A DNA stretch of 6,204 nt from Nitrososphaera sp035547955 (GTDB taxonomy: Archaea; Thermoproteota; Nitrososphaeria; Nitrososphaerales; Nitrososphaeraceae). The position numbers and the translations under genes were made by a program. The number at the start of each line of letters is the position of its first letter. Position 1 is the stretch's first letter. The DNA is taken from contig DASZTR010000020.1 of the NCBI GenBank assembly GCA_035547955.1, positions 1 to 6,204 of the forward strand, written 5' to 3'. Positions 5,651-6,204 of the stretch are shown here, piece by piece. The notes under the pieces are model-generated. The model was not told where the DNA came from, ran no database searches, and saw only the letters and a list, made by a program, of their open reading frames with translations.

Positions 5651-5656
5651 GGGTGA
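5651..5656 (+). promoter_or_regulatory. Shine-Dalgarno-like GGGTGA before nadM
   Basis: GGGTGA sits six bases before GTG 5663 and is complementary to the usual archaeal 16S rRNA 3' end. It picks GTG 5663 over the nearby ATG 5659, which is out of frame and meets a stop after one further codon. It conflicts mildly with the TATA position, which would leave little or no leader. Confidence 0.5.
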
Positions 5657-5662
5657 AATGTC

Positions 5663-6204
5663 GTGACCACAGGCCTTTTCGTCGGTAGATTCCAGCCCTT
5701 CCACAGGGGCCACCTTGCGACTGTCAAGTTCGCGCTAAAGTCCGTCAACGACCTTGTCATAGTGGTAGGCAGCGCGCAAAAGAGCCACGAGCAGAGAAAC
5801 CCGTTTACAGCAGGCGAGCGCATCGCCATGATAAGGGCGGCACTAAAGGCAGACAAGGATATCAACAACATCATCGGCAGAATAATGACCATACCTGTTA
5901 TTGATGTCGACGTGCACTCGCTCTGGACGAGGCAGGTCGACATGCTCGTTCCTAGATACGATGTTGTGTTTGCAAACGACCCCTTCACTCTCTTTTTGTT
6001 CAGAGAGCAGGGGATCAGGACGGTAGAGCCCCCGCTGAAAGATCGCAACAGGCTGATGGCCACGGAGGTAAGGAGGAGGATGGCAGAAGGGGGAGAGTGG
6101 CAGGAATTAGTGCCGGAGCCTGTTGCAAAAGTGATAGGGCAGATAGGTGGTCTGGAGAGGGTAAAGGCGGTCACTCCACATGCTCATGATCATGGTCATG
6201 AGCA
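5663..6204 (+). CDS. nadM: Nicotinamide-nucleotide adenylyltransferase (archaeal NadM type), 3'-partial
   Basis: This enzyme joins NMN and ATP to make NAD+, the last step of NAD synthesis, in the cytoplasm. The 180 residues in the window start with the nucleotidyltransferase strand and loop GLFVGRFQPFHRGH (4-17), whose HRGH (14-17) is the HxGH-type ATP site. SAQKSHEQRNPFTAGER (37-53) and VIDVDVHSLW (79-88) follow, as in archaeal NadM. The C-terminal signature reads LMATEVRRRM (131-140), where relatives I recall have SGTEVRRRM, so Ser-Gly is replaced by Met-Ala; Arg is kept. Archaeal NadM proteins are usually about 165-180 residues. This one is still open at the window edge and ends PHAHDHGHE, a histidine-rich tail. 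The four tail histidines are all CAT, while the four in the body are CAC. GTG 5663 is supported by GGGTGA and by family length. Confidence 0.93.
   Translation, partial: MTTGLFVGRFQPFHRGHLATVKFALKSVNDLVIVVGSAQKSHEQRNPFTAGERIAMIRAALKADKDINNIIGRIMTIPVIDVDVHSLWTRQVDMLVPRYDVVFANDPFTLFLFREQGIRTVEPPLKDRNRLMATEVRRRMAEGGEWQELVPEPVAKVIGQIGGLERVKAVTPHAHDHGHE

Noticed and set aside
5575..6174. A 199-codon minus-strand open frame opposite nadM
   Set aside because: It is Ser/Thr/Leu-rich, matches nothing recognisable, and mirrors the codon bias of nadM, which carries clear family motifs on the plus strand.
1..6204. Mobile element, CRISPR array, toxin-antitoxin or other defence system
   Set aside because: I found no transposase, integrase, regularly spaced repeats, terminal inverted repeats or target-site duplications. 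The tRNA gene is not followed by a visible attachment-site repeat.

Overview
The window looks like chromosomal DNA from an ammonia-oxidising thaumarchaeon, most likely of the soil Nitrososphaera type. Four things point that way: a tRNA gene whose introns fit archaeal bulge-helix-bulge (BHB) splicing motifs; an archaeal-type NMN adenylyltransferase beside an F420-dependent luciferase-fold oxidoreductase; an orphan membrane histidine kinase and a LEA14-like membrane-anchored protein; and AT-rich TATA-like boxes about 25-30 nt before GTG/TTG/ATG starts, as expected for leaderless or short-leader archaeal transcripts. The lineage is inferred from gene content, not from a search.

Layout, left to right. 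An unrecognised small alpha/beta protein (4-435) is followed by a tRNA-Gly(UCC) gene (493-617). I read two introns in it: one at the canonical 37/38 site and one in the T arm at 53/54. A perfect 19-nt palindrome (656-674) lies before a membrane histidine kinase (706-2232). The kinase converges on a LEA14/WHy-type protein (2309-2803, minus) across an AT-rich hairpin with T tracts on both strands. The LEA gene diverges from a CopD-like four-helix membrane protein (2875-3384), whose stop codon physically overlaps that of the convergent RNA 3'-phosphate cyclase gene rtcA (3381-4466, minus). Divergent from rtcA is an F420-dependent LLM-class oxidoreductase (4576-5590) broken by a frameshift near 4912. 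Last is nadM (5663 to the window end), an NMN adenylyltransferase that runs off the window in a histidine-rich tail.

The genes do not form one pathway. Nearly every gene has its own promoter-like element and there is no obvious operon. Two genes concern RNA ends or processing (the intron-containing tRNA and rtcA) and two concern redox cofactors (F420 oxidoreductase, NAD synthesis), but their proximity is probably incidental. I see no mobile element, CRISPR array, integrase or defence cassette. The most notable items are the two-intron tRNA-Gly, the broken F420 enzyme with an altered active-site motif, the palindrome before the kinase, and the CAT-coded histidine tail of NadM. No gap between genes exceeds about 110 bases.
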